42,030 nt of DNA from a virus, in the IMG/VR virus record IMGVR_UViG_3300005613_000142, positions 1 to 42,030 of that record, one strand, 5' to 3'. A model generated the notes under the pieces. The model saw only the letters and a list, made by a program, of their open reading frames with translations, searched no databases and was not told where the DNA came from. Positions 1-8,085 of the stretch are shown here, piece after piece. A program made the position numbers and the translations under genes. Each line of letters opens with the position of its first letter. The stretch's first letter is position 1.

Positions 1-123
1 AAGGCAAAAGTTATCTACAGAGGAGAGGATGTAGAGCTAGAGAAAGTTGAGGTCGATGAAGTAGTGAGTGTCATAAATAATCCGCAGATAGGATTCGCGT
101 CATTCACTAAGAAAGCGTACTTG
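1..123. repeat. Terminal direct repeat, left copy
   Basis: The first 123 bases are identical to the last 123 bases of the window (41908-42030). An exact end-to-end overlap of this kind is usual when a circular or circularly permuted phage genome is assembled as a linear contig. It could also be a true short terminal repeat, but it lies inside a coding gene rather than at a packaging-type site, so an assembly overlap is the simpler reading. Confidence 0.9.
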
Positions 124-168
124 GATTATATTGCAGACGTAAGAAAGAAAGCCGAGGAGAAGAAATAA
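1..168 (+). CDS. Hypothetical protein, C-terminal part (gene crosses the contig junction)
   Basis: The first 56 codons, ending in TAA at 166-168, continue the gene that starts at 41782 and runs off the right end. Because 1-123 equals 41908-42030, the complete protein is 97 residues, starting MKFSFHNVGL and ending in a lysine/glutamate-rich tail (RKKAEEKK). I do not recognise the family. It lies between a fibre-like gene (40003-41751) and another probable structural gene, so a minor virion or assembly role is possible, but this is only inferred from position. Confidence 0.8.
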   Translation, partial: KAKVIYRGEDVELEKVEVDEVVSVINNPQIGFASFTKKAYLDYIADVRKKAEEKK

Positions 169-179
169 GCTTTTAGGTA

Positions 180-202
180 GTGAGCCTCCGAGTGAGGCTC
201 AC
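180..202 (+). terminator. Hairpin after the junction gene; possible terminator without a T-tract
   Basis: GTGAGCCT (180-187) and AGGCTCAC (195-202) form a perfect 8-bp stem with a 7-base loop. It lies between the stop at 168 and the next likely start at 231. What follows is CCCCCAAG rather than a T-run, so it is not a classic intrinsic terminator. It may protect an mRNA end or attenuate transcription. Confidence 0.4.
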
Positions 203-230
203 CCCCAAGAATTTATTAACAACCTATATT

Positions 231-647
231 ATGGGATTACACGGTAAAAGTGCGTCAATTATGACGCAGAAAACAACATCAGGAGTTGGTACTGCTATTA
301 ATGTGCAGAAATATGAGAGGGTAGTTTTAACAATTATAGGAGAAGGCACAATAACTGCGGCTTTGGAGATATTGGGTACACAGGAAACAGGGCTAACAGA
401 CCCTATTACGGATTGGACAACTCCTAATTTAACTAATCCTGTTTCGCCTGTATTTTGTGTAAATCAGGATTCGGGTTCAAGTGTAGAGGGTTCAACAGGT
501 ATTGCATTTTCAGGTACAGCAGCAGTTAGACAGTATATCCTTAATACTGAATGCTTATCGTGGCTTAATGCGAATTTATCAGCGATCAGTGGTGCGGGAG
601 CGAAGATGACGGTTAAGGTACGAGGTGTAACACTTAATTATCACTAA
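231..647 (+). CDS. Putative virion structural protein, beta-rich
   Basis: 138 residues, starting MGLHGKSASIMTQ. A GTG at 180 is in frame, but it lies inside the 180-202 hairpin, so I chose the ATG at 231. The body alternates short hydrophobic and polar stretches (VVLTIIGEGTITAALEILG, MTVKVRGV), as in small beta-sandwich virion proteins. No motif is diagnostic. It sits between capsid-side fibre genes and the secreted fibre-like proteins, which supports a structural or adsorption role by context only. Confidence 0.6.
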   Translation: MGLHGKSASIMTQKTTSGVGTAINVQKYERVVLTIIGEGTITAALEILGTQETGLTDPITDWTTPNLTNPVSPVFCVNQDSGSSVEGSTGIAFSGTAAVRQYILNTECLSWLNANLSAISGAGAKMTVKVRGVTLNYH

Positions 648-659
648 CATAATAATTCA

Positions 660-2552
660 ATGAACTTTTTTAAAAGGCTTATCGGCTCAATTTTAATTGC
701 AATGCTTATTCCAGGTATTGCAATGGCTGATTGGTCATTCCCTCGGTATTGGGAGAATGTAGAAGGAACAGACTATATTCTAACAACACAGGACGACACT
801 GGTACTCGATATGATATAGGTGATTCTACTCATACAGTACCGAATGTGCACATGGAGAACGCTTATATATACGGGCTTTTATACGTGGGCGGGCTTGCAG
901 GTTCAGATATTGATTTCATGGGATATAATGCTTTAAATGTAGGGGCATTAACGGGTTCAGGTACAGTTTTACATATAGGCACGGGTTCAATAGCTTCTAG
1001 TTATAGTCTATCTTCACAATCTGATTTATTGGTTGAAGGTGATTTAGAAGTTGATGGAGTAACTTATATGGATTCAGGGTTTACGGCAGTTGGTACTGGG
1101 ACAATAACTGATGATGTAGTGTTTGGTTCAGATATAACAGTTACAGGGACAGGAACATTTGCGACTATTACAGATAGTGTGTTATCAATTACAGGCGGTG
1201 CAATAACAGCCTTAAGTTCAATTACAGATGGTGTGGCTTCATGGGCTTCAAATAGCCTTTCGGGGTTTGTCAATATAACAGCAACGGGTACGGGTACTTT
1301 TGCAAGTGGTAATTTTGGAGATGGTAATATTTTTAATGTAGGCGATATTGCGGTTGATTCTGTTTCTCCTGATAATACAAACATCTCAATTACGATTGAT
1401 TCAGGTGAGCTAGGTATAGGCGATGGTACATATTCTTGGACTCATAGTCCGAATGTAGGTATTGAAGGTAATCTTGAGGTTGATGGGATTATATATGCGG
1501 ATGGGAATGTTATTGTGTCTTCGGCCTCTACGTTTGAAATGTCCAATGCAGGAGCTATGAGATATGGAGCAGATGATGGATGGAGATTTACAGTTAACGC
1601 AAATGCCAATGTTGGAAATCAAAATTTTATTTTTACAGCATATCCTAATAAAGAAAAAGATCACGACCACGATGAATTAAGTACGAATCCGACTGTTTGG
1701 GTTCATAGTGCAACAGACCCCGACACAGACAACCTTCAATATTTGAATTTTTATCACGACACAGCTAATCCAAGATTTAATTCAGGCAAGGGATATTTTA
1801 CATTTGGGAACAACTCGACAAGCCGCAGTCTCACGGGGACAGGAGACGTTGTTGTTTCTGGAAGTTTAGAAGTTGATGGATGGGTTTATGCAGATAGTCG
1901 ATTTGTTGTGAATAAAGCGGGGAATGGGACTTTCTTCTTCGGACAGATAAACGGATCTGATTATTGGAAGATGGGTGCGACTGCGGATGATGGAGTATTC
2001 TTGGCTGTAAATTCTACGAACGGACAAGGGAATAATAACTTTGTCTTAATGTCTTCGAGTAATACTGGAGATGATTATGGACATTCGCCTGGTTCAGCCA
2101 ATCCGACCTTTTGGATACATTCTGAAACACCTGCTGCAACCGCAACCGACGAATGGTTGAGTATTTCGTTTGACCCTTCTATCCCTGGTGGTGTTGTTGC
2201 AACTGGGACAGGAACGGTTAGGATTGACTCAACTTTGAGTTTTGAGGCTTCTTCTGATACTGCACAAGCGAATGATTCAACTATTACTTGTGCGAATGGA
2301 ATTATGAGAATTGTAGGTGATGGAGGTGCTACAGTATTGGATACTGACCCTGCTATTGCAGACGGAGCGACAGACGGACAAACTTGTATTATAGAAGGGA
2401 CTTCCGAAGTTAATACGGTTCAAGTTGATGATGGCAATAATATTGAATTGAATGGCGGTGTAGCATTTATTTTCGGGCAAGGTGATACGTTGTGGATATA
2501 TTGGGATGAAGGTGATTCGACTTGGTACGAAATGAGCAGAAGCGATAACTAA
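660..2552 (+). CDS. Exported fibre-like repeat protein (630 aa)
   Basis: The N-terminus (MNFFKRLIGSILIAMLIPG, then IAMA before DW) has the charged start, hydrophobic core and AxA-type end of a Sec signal peptide. The rest is Gly/Ser/Thr-rich and repetitive. A short element of the form GxLEVDGxxYxD occurs near residues 126, 269 and 400. A longer module containing NPTxWxHS followed by DxxWLSIS/LNFYHD occurs twice. Such repeats are typical of phage fibres and adhesins. A signal peptide is unusual for a virion part, since virions assemble in the cytoplasm. It is the first of three consecutive genes with signal peptides. It could be a secreted surface adhesin or decoy, or a fibre whose hydrophobic N-terminus is an anchor. 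Confidence 0.75.
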   Translation: MNFFKRLIGSILIAMLIPGIAMADWSFPRYWENVEGTDYILTTQDDTGTRYDIGDSTHTVPNVHMENAYIYGLLYVGGLAGSDIDFMGYNALNVGALTGSGTVLHIGTGSIASSYSLSSQSDLLVEGDLEVDGVTYMDSGFTAVGTGTITDDVVFGSDITVTGTGTFATITDSVLSITGGAITALSSITDGVASWASNSLSGFVNITATGTGTFASGNFGDGNIFNVGDIAVDSVSPDNTNISITIDSGELGIGDGTYSWTHSPNVGIEGNLEVDGIIYADGNVIVSSASTFEMSNAGAMRYGADDGWRFTVNANANVGNQNFIFTAYPNKEKDHDHDELSTNPTVWVHSATDPDTDNLQYLNFYHDTANPRFNSGKGYFTFGNNSTSRSLTGTGDVVVSGSLEVDGWVYADSRFVVNKAGNGTFFFGQINGSDYWKMGATADDGVFLAVNSTNGQGNNNFVLMSSSNTGDDYGHSPGSANPTFWIHSETPAATATDEWLSISFDPSIPGGVVATGTGTVRIDSTLSFEASSDTAQANDSTITCANGIMRIVGDGGATVLDTDPAIADGATDGQTCIIEGTSEVNTVQVDDGNNIELNGGVAFIFGQGDTLWIYWDEGDSTWYEMSRSDN

Positions 2553-2575
2553 AATTTATAATCAACTTAAATACT

Positions 2576-4486
2576 ATGAAAAACTTTCTAAAAAATGTCT
2601 TTATAGGACTTATTGCTTCATTATTGGTAGTTAGTCCTACTTATGCAATTTCTATAGGTGGAGCAGGGAGTAGTAATGGAGATCAATATGTGGGGACAGG
2701 TATGTATCTCGATGATGTGCCTTTTACTATGGGCGCAAGCGAAGATTCTGTAATTTCCTGGAATAGAGATCAAACAATAGGAGAAACCCTTGTATGGGGG
2801 CTTGGGAATTTGAGCAATACACTTATTTTCACTCAGGCTCAATATATTAGTAGCAATCTTGGCTATCCTGGCCAAGCAGACCCTACAGTTACAATATTTT
2901 CTGCAACTGATCCCGCAACTGCAACAGATCAATGGTTAAGTATGACGTATGAAAGTGCGAGTGGAATAGGATTGATGAAAACAGGCACAGGCTCATTGGT
3001 GTTTGCTCCTGCTACAATAACGCAAATAGGTACTGGACATACGCCTAGTAGCTTGACTGGCATAGCAGATTCTATGCTCATTGGTGGAGAGCTTGAAATT
3101 GATGGTACTGTTTATTTCGATGGTACTGTTGTGTCGGGTAGCGGATTTGTGCAAACAGGTACAGGCTCATTCGGCTCTATAACAATCGGTGGTAGTGTTG
3201 CGGACAATGCTACAGGAAGCGGTAGTTTATTTGTTTCAGGAGACGCAGAAGTCGATGGTACTTTCTATTCTGATGGTGGCATTGAAATCGCTTCTAATGA
3301 AGAATTAGGGCTTGGTAATCTACCAAATTCAATATTCAAATGGGATACTACACAAAATAGCAGCACTACTCCTACTGTCGTATGGGGTATTGGAAATAGT
3401 GCAAAATCTGTTATTTTGACAACTCTTGATAAGAGTGATAAAGATTTTGACCACGCCGCAGAAGGTGATCCGACATTATTCATACAGTCATATACTGACC
3501 CTGATACAGCAAATGACGAATGGGGGTCACTTTCTTATGATCCGAATGGTGGAGCAGGATATTTCGAGCTTGCCACAGGTTCAGGTTATGTTAGTGTTGG
3601 AGCGGGCGCGGCTGATTCTTTTGATGGTGATGTTGGCGATTTATTTGTTAAAAGTGAGCTAGAAGTGGATGGAACGGCTTATTTTGATGGATTAGGCATA
3701 TTCGCTACTGATGTAAAGTTGGAAGACGATGTGACTATTAGCTTTGGGGACAATGCTGATTCGCTTTTGGACTGGAGTACGGCACAAGCAACAAACAATA
3801 CCTTGGTGTGGGGGCTTGGGGACGGCTCAAAATCCATAGTGTTCACAACAGAACCTAATATAAACAAAGACTTCGATCACGTTGGGCAATCCGACCCTAC
3901 TATATTTTTGCACTCGGGGACTGATCCTGATACAGCAAATGATGAATATTTAAGTATGTATTATGATCCTAGTGCACCTAGTGGAGGGACTGCATATATG
4001 TCTACAGGAAGTGGCTCGCTTATAATCAATCCTTATACTGTAACAATTATCGGTATGCCTTCTGTCCCGCCAGATCATATAACAAGTATATCCAATTCTT
4101 TGTTTTTAGTTGGTGCACTTGAGTTAGACAATATATTGTACGCAGATGACGATTTTAATTTAGCTGGTACAGGCGCTTTTGCAGGTTCTCAAATTGTAGG
4201 TACTAAAACTATTAACACAGCGACTTATACAGTTTTGACTACTGATTACTTCTTGAATGTCCAATATACGCTAACGGGTACAGGTACATTAACTTTGCCA
4301 ACTGACATTACAGATGACGGTAGAACGCTACACATAAAAGATTTTGGAGGTAATGCAGCTACGTATCCAATAATTATTGAAACGGAAGGAGCAGAGCAAA
4401 TAGATGGTGCAGCAAACTTTACTATATCTGAAGACTTTGATTCGATTGGTTTAGTTTCTGATGGTTCAGGTTGGTATGTATTTTAA
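2576..4486 (+). CDS. Exported fibre-like repeat protein, paralogue (636 aa)
   Basis: It begins MKNFLKNVFIGLIASLLVV with a cleavage-like TYA before IS, again resembling a Sec signal peptide. The LEVDG-type element appears near residues 170, 221, 359 and 512 (the last degenerate, LELDNILYADD). Three copies of a roughly 85-residue module follow a common plan: W-D/N...LVWGLGN, then IFT, DHxxxxDPTIFxHS, TDPDTANDEY/W, LSMYYDP, TGSGS. The same module type occurs in the preceding gene, so the two are paralogues. The gap to the upstream gene is 23 bases, suggesting one transcript. Substrate or receptor cannot be told from sequence. Confidence 0.75.
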   Translation: MKNFLKNVFIGLIASLLVVSPTYAISIGGAGSSNGDQYVGTGMYLDDVPFTMGASEDSVISWNRDQTIGETLVWGLGNLSNTLIFTQAQYISSNLGYPGQADPTVTIFSATDPATATDQWLSMTYESASGIGLMKTGTGSLVFAPATITQIGTGHTPSSLTGIADSMLIGGELEIDGTVYFDGTVVSGSGFVQTGTGSFGSITIGGSVADNATGSGSLFVSGDAEVDGTFYSDGGIEIASNEELGLGNLPNSIFKWDTTQNSSTTPTVVWGIGNSAKSVILTTLDKSDKDFDHAAEGDPTLFIQSYTDPDTANDEWGSLSYDPNGGAGYFELATGSGYVSVGAGAADSFDGDVGDLFVKSELEVDGTAYFDGLGIFATDVKLEDDVTISFGDNADSLLDWSTAQATNNTLVWGLGDGSKSIVFTTEPNINKDFDHVGQSDPTIFLHSGTDPDTANDEYLSMYYDPSAPSGGTAYMSTGSGSLIINPYTVTIIGMPSVPPDHITSISNSLFLVGALELDNILYADDDFNLAGTGAFAGSQIVGTKTINTATYTVLTTDYFLNVQYTLTGTGTLTLPTDITDDGRTLHIKDFGGNAATYPIIIETEGAEQIDGAANFTISEDFDSIGLVSDGSGWYVF

Positions 4487-4502
4487 CTAAATTTATAAAA
4501 TT

Positions 4503-5030
4503 ATGAGAAACTTCTTCAACTTATTCTTATCGGCGATTATATCTATTTTAGTTATTACGGGTGTGGCATATGCCGCATATAGCTCACATTCTTTTGAAAA
4601 AGATGGTGTTTATGCTTATGTCTCTACCCCTGCGGCTACTACCACAACAACCGGCGCAGTCTATTATCGTCTTGAGGGAATTTTCACTAATGAAATATTG
4701 GAAAATTGGGTTTTAGCAGGTGATCCACTTTCTATAACTTATGACGGAGCTAGTACTCGATATTTTGAAATTGAAGTACACGCAAACTTGACAAGTGATA
4801 CCAATGGCACAACATCGACTATAGCTATATATAAAAATGGTGTATTACAGCCTAATTCCCTTATGGATATTTATATGAAGACATTAGGCGAATCATATAC
4901 AGTATCTTTAAATGATGTACTTGCTATTGAAAATGGGGATTATATAGAAATCTATATTAAAAGTGATAAGGCGGGTGCAGAAATCACAGCTAACACGCTG
5001 ACGACATCAGCGCAAACATTTTTCTATTAA
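4503..5030 (+). CDS. Exported protein with C1q/TNF-like fibre head domain
   Basis: 175 residues. It opens with MRNFFNLFLSAIISILVITG and AYA, the third signal peptide in a row. The remainder resembles the jelly-roll head domain found at the tips of many phage fibres: RYFEIEVHANL, then TIAIYKNGV, then YTVSLNDVLAIENGDYIEIYI. In the usual architecture this domain binds the receptor at the C-terminus of a fibre; here it is separate and apparently exported. It may work with the two upstream repeat proteins as shaft and head, which is inference from order and shared signal peptides. Confidence 0.65.
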   Translation: MRNFFNLFLSAIISILVITGVAYAAYSSHSFEKDGVYAYVSTPAATTTTTGAVYYRLEGIFTNEILENWVLAGDPLSITYDGASTRYFEIEVHANLTSDTNGTTSTIAIYKNGVLQPNSLMDIYMKTLGESYTVSLNDVLAIENGDYIEIYIKSDKAGAEITANTLTTSAQTFFY

Positions 5031-5058
5031 AAGCATTTATACTTTAACCGCACAAAAA

Positions 5059-5331
5059 ATGGAAAAACTCAAAATAATCGGTATATGTGCTGTTGTAGCC
5101 ATTGTAACGATTCTAGGCACTCTAGGTGTCTACACAGCGTTAGAAGAGCGACAGGCGGAAAAGACAGCCGAATTTGAGGCGCAATTAGTAGAAGCGTATC
5201 AGCAAGGGCAATTAGATGTTGTTGAGTATCTCAAGACAACAGATGTGGATGTATGCGATGAGAACGAGAACTGTATAACTATAGGAGTAATTGAACCCAT
5301 AACCGAAATAACAAATGAAGAAGTCGAGTAA
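5059..5331 (+). CDS. Small membrane protein with N-terminal TM segment
   Basis: 90 residues. Residues 5-26 (KIIGICAVVAIVTILGTLGV) form one hydrophobic helix, followed by a charged region rich in Glu and Gln that could be helical (EERQAEKTAEFEAQLVEAYQQ). Two cysteines lie close together (CDENENC). The end overlaps the next gene by 17 bases. The topology resembles inner-membrane spanins, but the distance from the lysin and lack of a proline-rich lipoprotein partner make this only one option. Confidence 0.6.
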   Translation: MEKLKIIGICAVVAIVTILGTLGVYTALEERQAEKTAEFEAQLVEAYQQGQLDVVEYLKTTDVDVCDENENCITIGVIEPITEITNEEVE

Positions 5332-5752
5332 AATAATTGGCGGCGTTGTAACAGGATTAACTATTGCGGGATTAGCAATAGGCTCGGTTGCGAATCCTCA
5401 TGCGGGAGAAGCATTATGTAAGCAAGGCGAATATCAGATTGATGATGTATCTATTGAAACAGAAGTAGGGAATAGTAGACAGTCTTTTTGTCTTAACCAG
5501 AAAGATTTTGATTTATTGAAAGAACAGCTTGCAAAGGAGATTGCTGAAAATAGTAAGGCTGGATATGGGAATGGAGGATTTGATGTTGATCCCGAAGATT
5601 TATGGCTGGCTTTAGAAATAGCAAATGAGGAGCTTAAGAGCCGAGGAGTATATAACGAGGAGGATTTTTTATTATATGCAATAGAGCGCAATCCTGACGA
5701 AACAATAACAAACGAACTTCTCCACCAGGAGATTATCGATTTATTTAATTAA
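5315..5752 (+). CDS. Hypothetical protein with hydrophobic N-terminus
   Basis: 145 residues. The start MKKSSKIIGGVVTGLTIAGL is positively charged then hydrophobic, ending near VANPHAGEA, so it is either a signal peptide or a membrane anchor. The mature part is acidic, with two cysteines (residues about 35 and 59). Family not recognised. It is translationally overlapped with the preceding membrane-protein gene. Confidence 0.6.
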   Translation: MKKSSKIIGGVVTGLTIAGLAIGSVANPHAGEALCKQGEYQIDDVSIETEVGNSRQSFCLNQKDFDLLKEQLAKEIAENSKAGYGNGGFDVDPEDLWLALEIANEELKSRGVYNEEDFLLYAIERNPDETITNELLHQEIIDLFN

Positions 5753-5763
5753 CCCCTATCAAA

Positions 5764-6033
5764 ATGGAACAGATTATCGCAGTATTACTAGGTTTTGTAG
5801 CTTCATGGCTACAAGGTGGTAAGCTTAAGAGCTTAAATTTGAGCGATAAAGCCACCTCTCGCTTGCGTTTTGTAGTTTCCTTAGTTACACCCCTGCTTGC
5901 TGGCTTTGCACTCCATTACGGCGATTTTATGCTAAATGGTGAGTTTAATTGGGCAGAGGTGTTTGCTAACTTTGGCTTGATGTTTGCAACTTCGCAAACT
6001 TATTACAATACTTATTTTAAACACAAAGAATAA
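5764..6033 (+). CDS. Small membrane protein, holin-like candidate
   Basis: 89 residues with two to three hydrophobic stretches (IIAVLLGFVASWL; FVVSLVTPLLAGFALHYG; WAEVFANFGLMFATSQ) and a charged C-terminus (FKHKE). Size and topology fit a phage holin, but the lysin is 11 kb away and another holin candidate lies directly beside it. It is preceded by TAACCCCTATCAAAATG, a form of the leader seen before many genes here. Its stop overlaps the next start by one base. Confidence 0.55.
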   Translation: MEQIIAVLLGFVASWLQGGKLKSLNLSDKATSRLRFVVSLVTPLLAGFALHYGDFMLNGEFNWAEVFANFGLMFATSQTYYNTYFKHKE

Positions 6034-6266
6034 TGGAGCAAACTGCATCATCGCTTATCGAACTCGGAAAGTACGGAACAATTGGTGTAATGCTCGCTCT
6101 GATTCTCTTATGCGCTGTTACGATTTGGATGTTATGGAAGATGGCTTGCAATCATATTGAGCATAGCAATCAGATATTCGGAGAAAATACAAAGGCTTTA
6201 ACACAGTTAATAGATTCTCAACGCTCAAACACAACAGCTCTTAATCGCTTAATTGACAAATTATAA
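6033..6266 (+). CDS. Small single-TM protein with helical C-terminus
   Basis: 77 residues. One TM helix spans about residues 15-37 (GTIGVMLALILLCAVTIWMLW), followed by a polar helical tail (NTKALTQLIDSQRSNTTALNRL). Both ends overlap neighbours by a single base (TAATG), so it is cotranslated with the upstream membrane protein and the connector gene. The architecture is that of small phage membrane proteins near holins; no specific family can be assigned. Confidence 0.6.
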   Translation: MEQTASSLIELGKYGTIGVMLALILLCAVTIWMLWKMACNHIEHSNQIFGENTKALTQLIDSQRSNTTALNRLIDKL

Positions 6267-7018
6267 TGTATACAACGGTAACAAAAGTCAGGCAGGCGGG
6301 AGGATATGTAGGGAATAGTAATATTTCTGATTCTTATATATCCGGCTTAATCCGAAGAGGTGATAATTTTATTGATAGTGTAATTAGCAATGTTTATACA
6401 CTCCCTCTCCCGAAGTATTATGAGCAGGCTATTGTATTTACAGGTACAGGTGCAGGTTCGGCGAATATGACTATTACTATTGATGGAAGTAATTATGTGG
6501 TTGCTGTTACGAATGGTATGACTGCTTCAGAGGCGGCCGATGCTTTTAGAACGGCTGCCAGTGTATCGAGTAATACGAGTTTTGTTACTGATGGGCTTGG
6601 TTCAGGTGCTACTGTTACAATTCATAACTATTCGCAGGAAAGTGATTCTGATGAGGTTACTATTACTTCAACAGACCCTCAAACAGTACAAGGTATAACT
6701 GCAACAGGGGGTACTGTTACGGAAGTTTCGATACCTACCCTTGAATGGTTGTCTACACAACACGCAGTTGCACAGCTTCATATAGACGATTATGGAGCTG
6801 AATCACAAGATACTGATAAGGATGGTTTTAAGCGTATGGCTAAGGTTGAGGAAGTTTTAGATGGTATTAAGAATAAGGACGAATCGTTATTTGATTTTGC
6901 TAAGAATATATTACCTGTAGGCACAACTCAACAGCTTCGATATGCGCCTACTTCGACAACAGAGGATGAGTATGGGACTACTATGAAGGCTAAGTTTACT
7001 ATAAATAAGAAGTATTAA
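6266..7018 (+). CDS. Head-tail connector, Mu gp36/DUF1320-like with inserted domain
   Basis: 250 residues. The N-terminus (MYTTVTKVRQAG, ISGLIRRGDNFIDSVISNVYTLPL) and C-terminus (TLEWLSTQHAVAQLHIDDYG, FKRMAKVEEVLDGIKN) match the helical pattern of gp36/DUF1320 connector proteins. Between them, at about residues 55-150, sits a Gly/Ser/Thr-rich beta domain (MTITIDGSNYVVAVTNGMTA) not part of the usual roughly 140-residue family. It starts the gp36-gpG-terminator series, in the usual order of Mu-like head completion genes. Confidence 0.65.
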   Translation: MYTTVTKVRQAGGYVGNSNISDSYISGLIRRGDNFIDSVISNVYTLPLPKYYEQAIVFTGTGAGSANMTITIDGSNYVVAVTNGMTASEAADAFRTAASVSSNTSFVTDGLGSGATVTIHNYSQESDSDEVTITSTDPQTVQGITATGGTVTEVSIPTLEWLSTQHAVAQLHIDDYGAESQDTDKDGFKRMAKVEEVLDGIKNKDESLFDFAKNILPVGTTQQLRYAPTSTTEDEYGTTMKAKFTINKKY

Positions 7019-7461
7019 TGGATTTTTCTCTTAATCTTAATGGCGATAAGCGATTGATCAAGAAACTCGATAATATAAGTGATTCAATTAAGGACTTCAA
7101 GAAGCCACTCAAGGAAACAGGTAATCTCATAGTAGAGGAGGTAGACAAACAGTTTGAAACGGAAGGTAGTCGATTAAATAAGAAATGGAAGGCACTTAAA
7201 TCGGCAACAGAAGCACAGAAACGAAGAGCGGGATATGGTTCAAAGGGAATACTGGAGAGGACAGGAGCATTAAGGAAGAGTTTTAAGGCGGCAGTAGATA
7301 GGTTCAAAGTTACAGTATCGAGCAAGTCTAGTTATTACAAATATCATCAGCGAGGGGATAGGCCACAGCCTAAGAGGACAATGCTTACATTATCAGAGCG
7401 ATTGAAACAGGATATAGTCGAAATATTTCATAAGTATATAAGAAAAGTTATCAATGAATGA
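7018..7461 (+). CDS. Mu gpG-like virion morphogenesis protein (Phage_tail_S family)
   Basis: 147 residues. It shows the family's order of features: WKALKSATEAQKRR, then GILERTGALRKSF, then a beta-strand pair, YKYHQRGDRPQPKRTM and LSERLKQDI near the end. These proteins act at the head-tail interface or tail completion. The gene overlaps its neighbours at both ends (TAATG upstream, ATGAATGA downstream). Confidence 0.75.
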   Translation: MDFSLNLNGDKRLIKKLDNISDSIKDFKKPLKETGNLIVEEVDKQFETEGSRLNKKWKALKSATEAQKRRAGYGSKGILERTGALRKSFKAAVDRFKVTVSSKSSYYKYHQRGDRPQPKRTMLTLSERLKQDIVEIFHKYIRKVINE

Positions 7462-7930
7462 ACTCTTATCAGCACTGAAAACAGTTGTAGAAACTGCTCT
7501 AGGCGATACATATACCTATTACATAGGGAAAGTGGCTATACCTTCACAGAGTAATCTTCCTTTGGTTACTTTTTATCCTATTTCGATGAATCAATCTCAT
7601 AGTGGTACTGTTAAGGATAGAGTGGAATATGAGATTGCAATTGAGGTGTTTCTTAATATGAAGCAATATTTTGATAACGAGAACGGAGAAGGGCAGGAGA
7701 ATGAAACAGTTGAAGCATTGGTTAATATTGTTGAGGATAGGGAAACTGATGGAGATGCTAAGGCGAATACGCTTGTTAATCTGATTAATTCAAATATCAA
7801 TCTTACAGATACGGTATTATATACCGATAATATCAACGTGGAGTATGAACCTTACTACGACACAGGAGAATTTCCTGTTGCTAAGGTATTGGTAACATTC
7901 TCCGCACATCATTTAGTCAATAGAACATAA
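7454..7930 (+). CDS. Probable tail terminator / tail completion protein
   Basis: 158 residues. It has an N-terminal helix (LLSALKTVVETAL), then LPLVTFYPISMNQSHSGTVKDRVEYEIAIEVFL and a helical acidic region, ending in a beta strand (KVLVTFSAHHL). This is the general arrangement of siphophage tail terminators that cap the tail tube below the head. Position between the gpG-like gene and the tail tube gene supports it. The family match is weak by eye. Confidence 0.55.
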   Translation: MNELLSALKTVVETALGDTYTYYIGKVAIPSQSNLPLVTFYPISMNQSHSGTVKDRVEYEIAIEVFLNMKQYFDNENGEGQENETVEALVNIVEDRETDGDAKANTLVNLINSNINLTDTVLYTDNINVEYEPYYDTGEFPVAKVLVTFSAHHLVNRT

Positions 7931-7942
7931 CCCTTTTCAAAA

Positions 7943-8059
7943 ATGACTACAGAACCAAAATTTATAGAAACAACTGACGATGCAGGTCGAGTCGTCAAGG
8001 TTGAGGTTGTCCATGAGAAAGTAGAAAAGAAAAAGAAAAAGAAGAAAGAGGAAGAATAA
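7943..8059 (+). CDS. Short Lys/Glu-tailed protein (38 aa)
   Basis: A 38-codon frame starts at ATG 7943, directly after the leader-like TAACCCTTTTCAAAA, and stops with TAA at 8057-8059. It begins MTTEPKFIETTDDAGR and ends in a run of seven lysines followed by three glutamates. The clean spacing between the flanking genes and the leader argue that it is translated. Function unknown. Confidence 0.6.
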   Translation: MTTEPKFIETTDDAGRVVKVEVVHEKVEKKKKKKKEEE

Positions 8060-8085
8060 TTTTTATCCTATAACTAACTTATACA

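Noticed and set aside
180-230. GTG at 180 as start of the 138-residue structural gene
   Set aside because: It would place the first codons in a perfect 8-bp hairpin and add an uncharacteristic basic leader; ATG at 231 gives a cleaner start.
1064-1384. Long open frame on the minus strand inside the exported fibre gene
   Set aside because: It is the mirror of a Thr/Val/Gly-rich repeat coding region, has no leader motif and no sensible protein features. Same for other antisense frames over structural genes.
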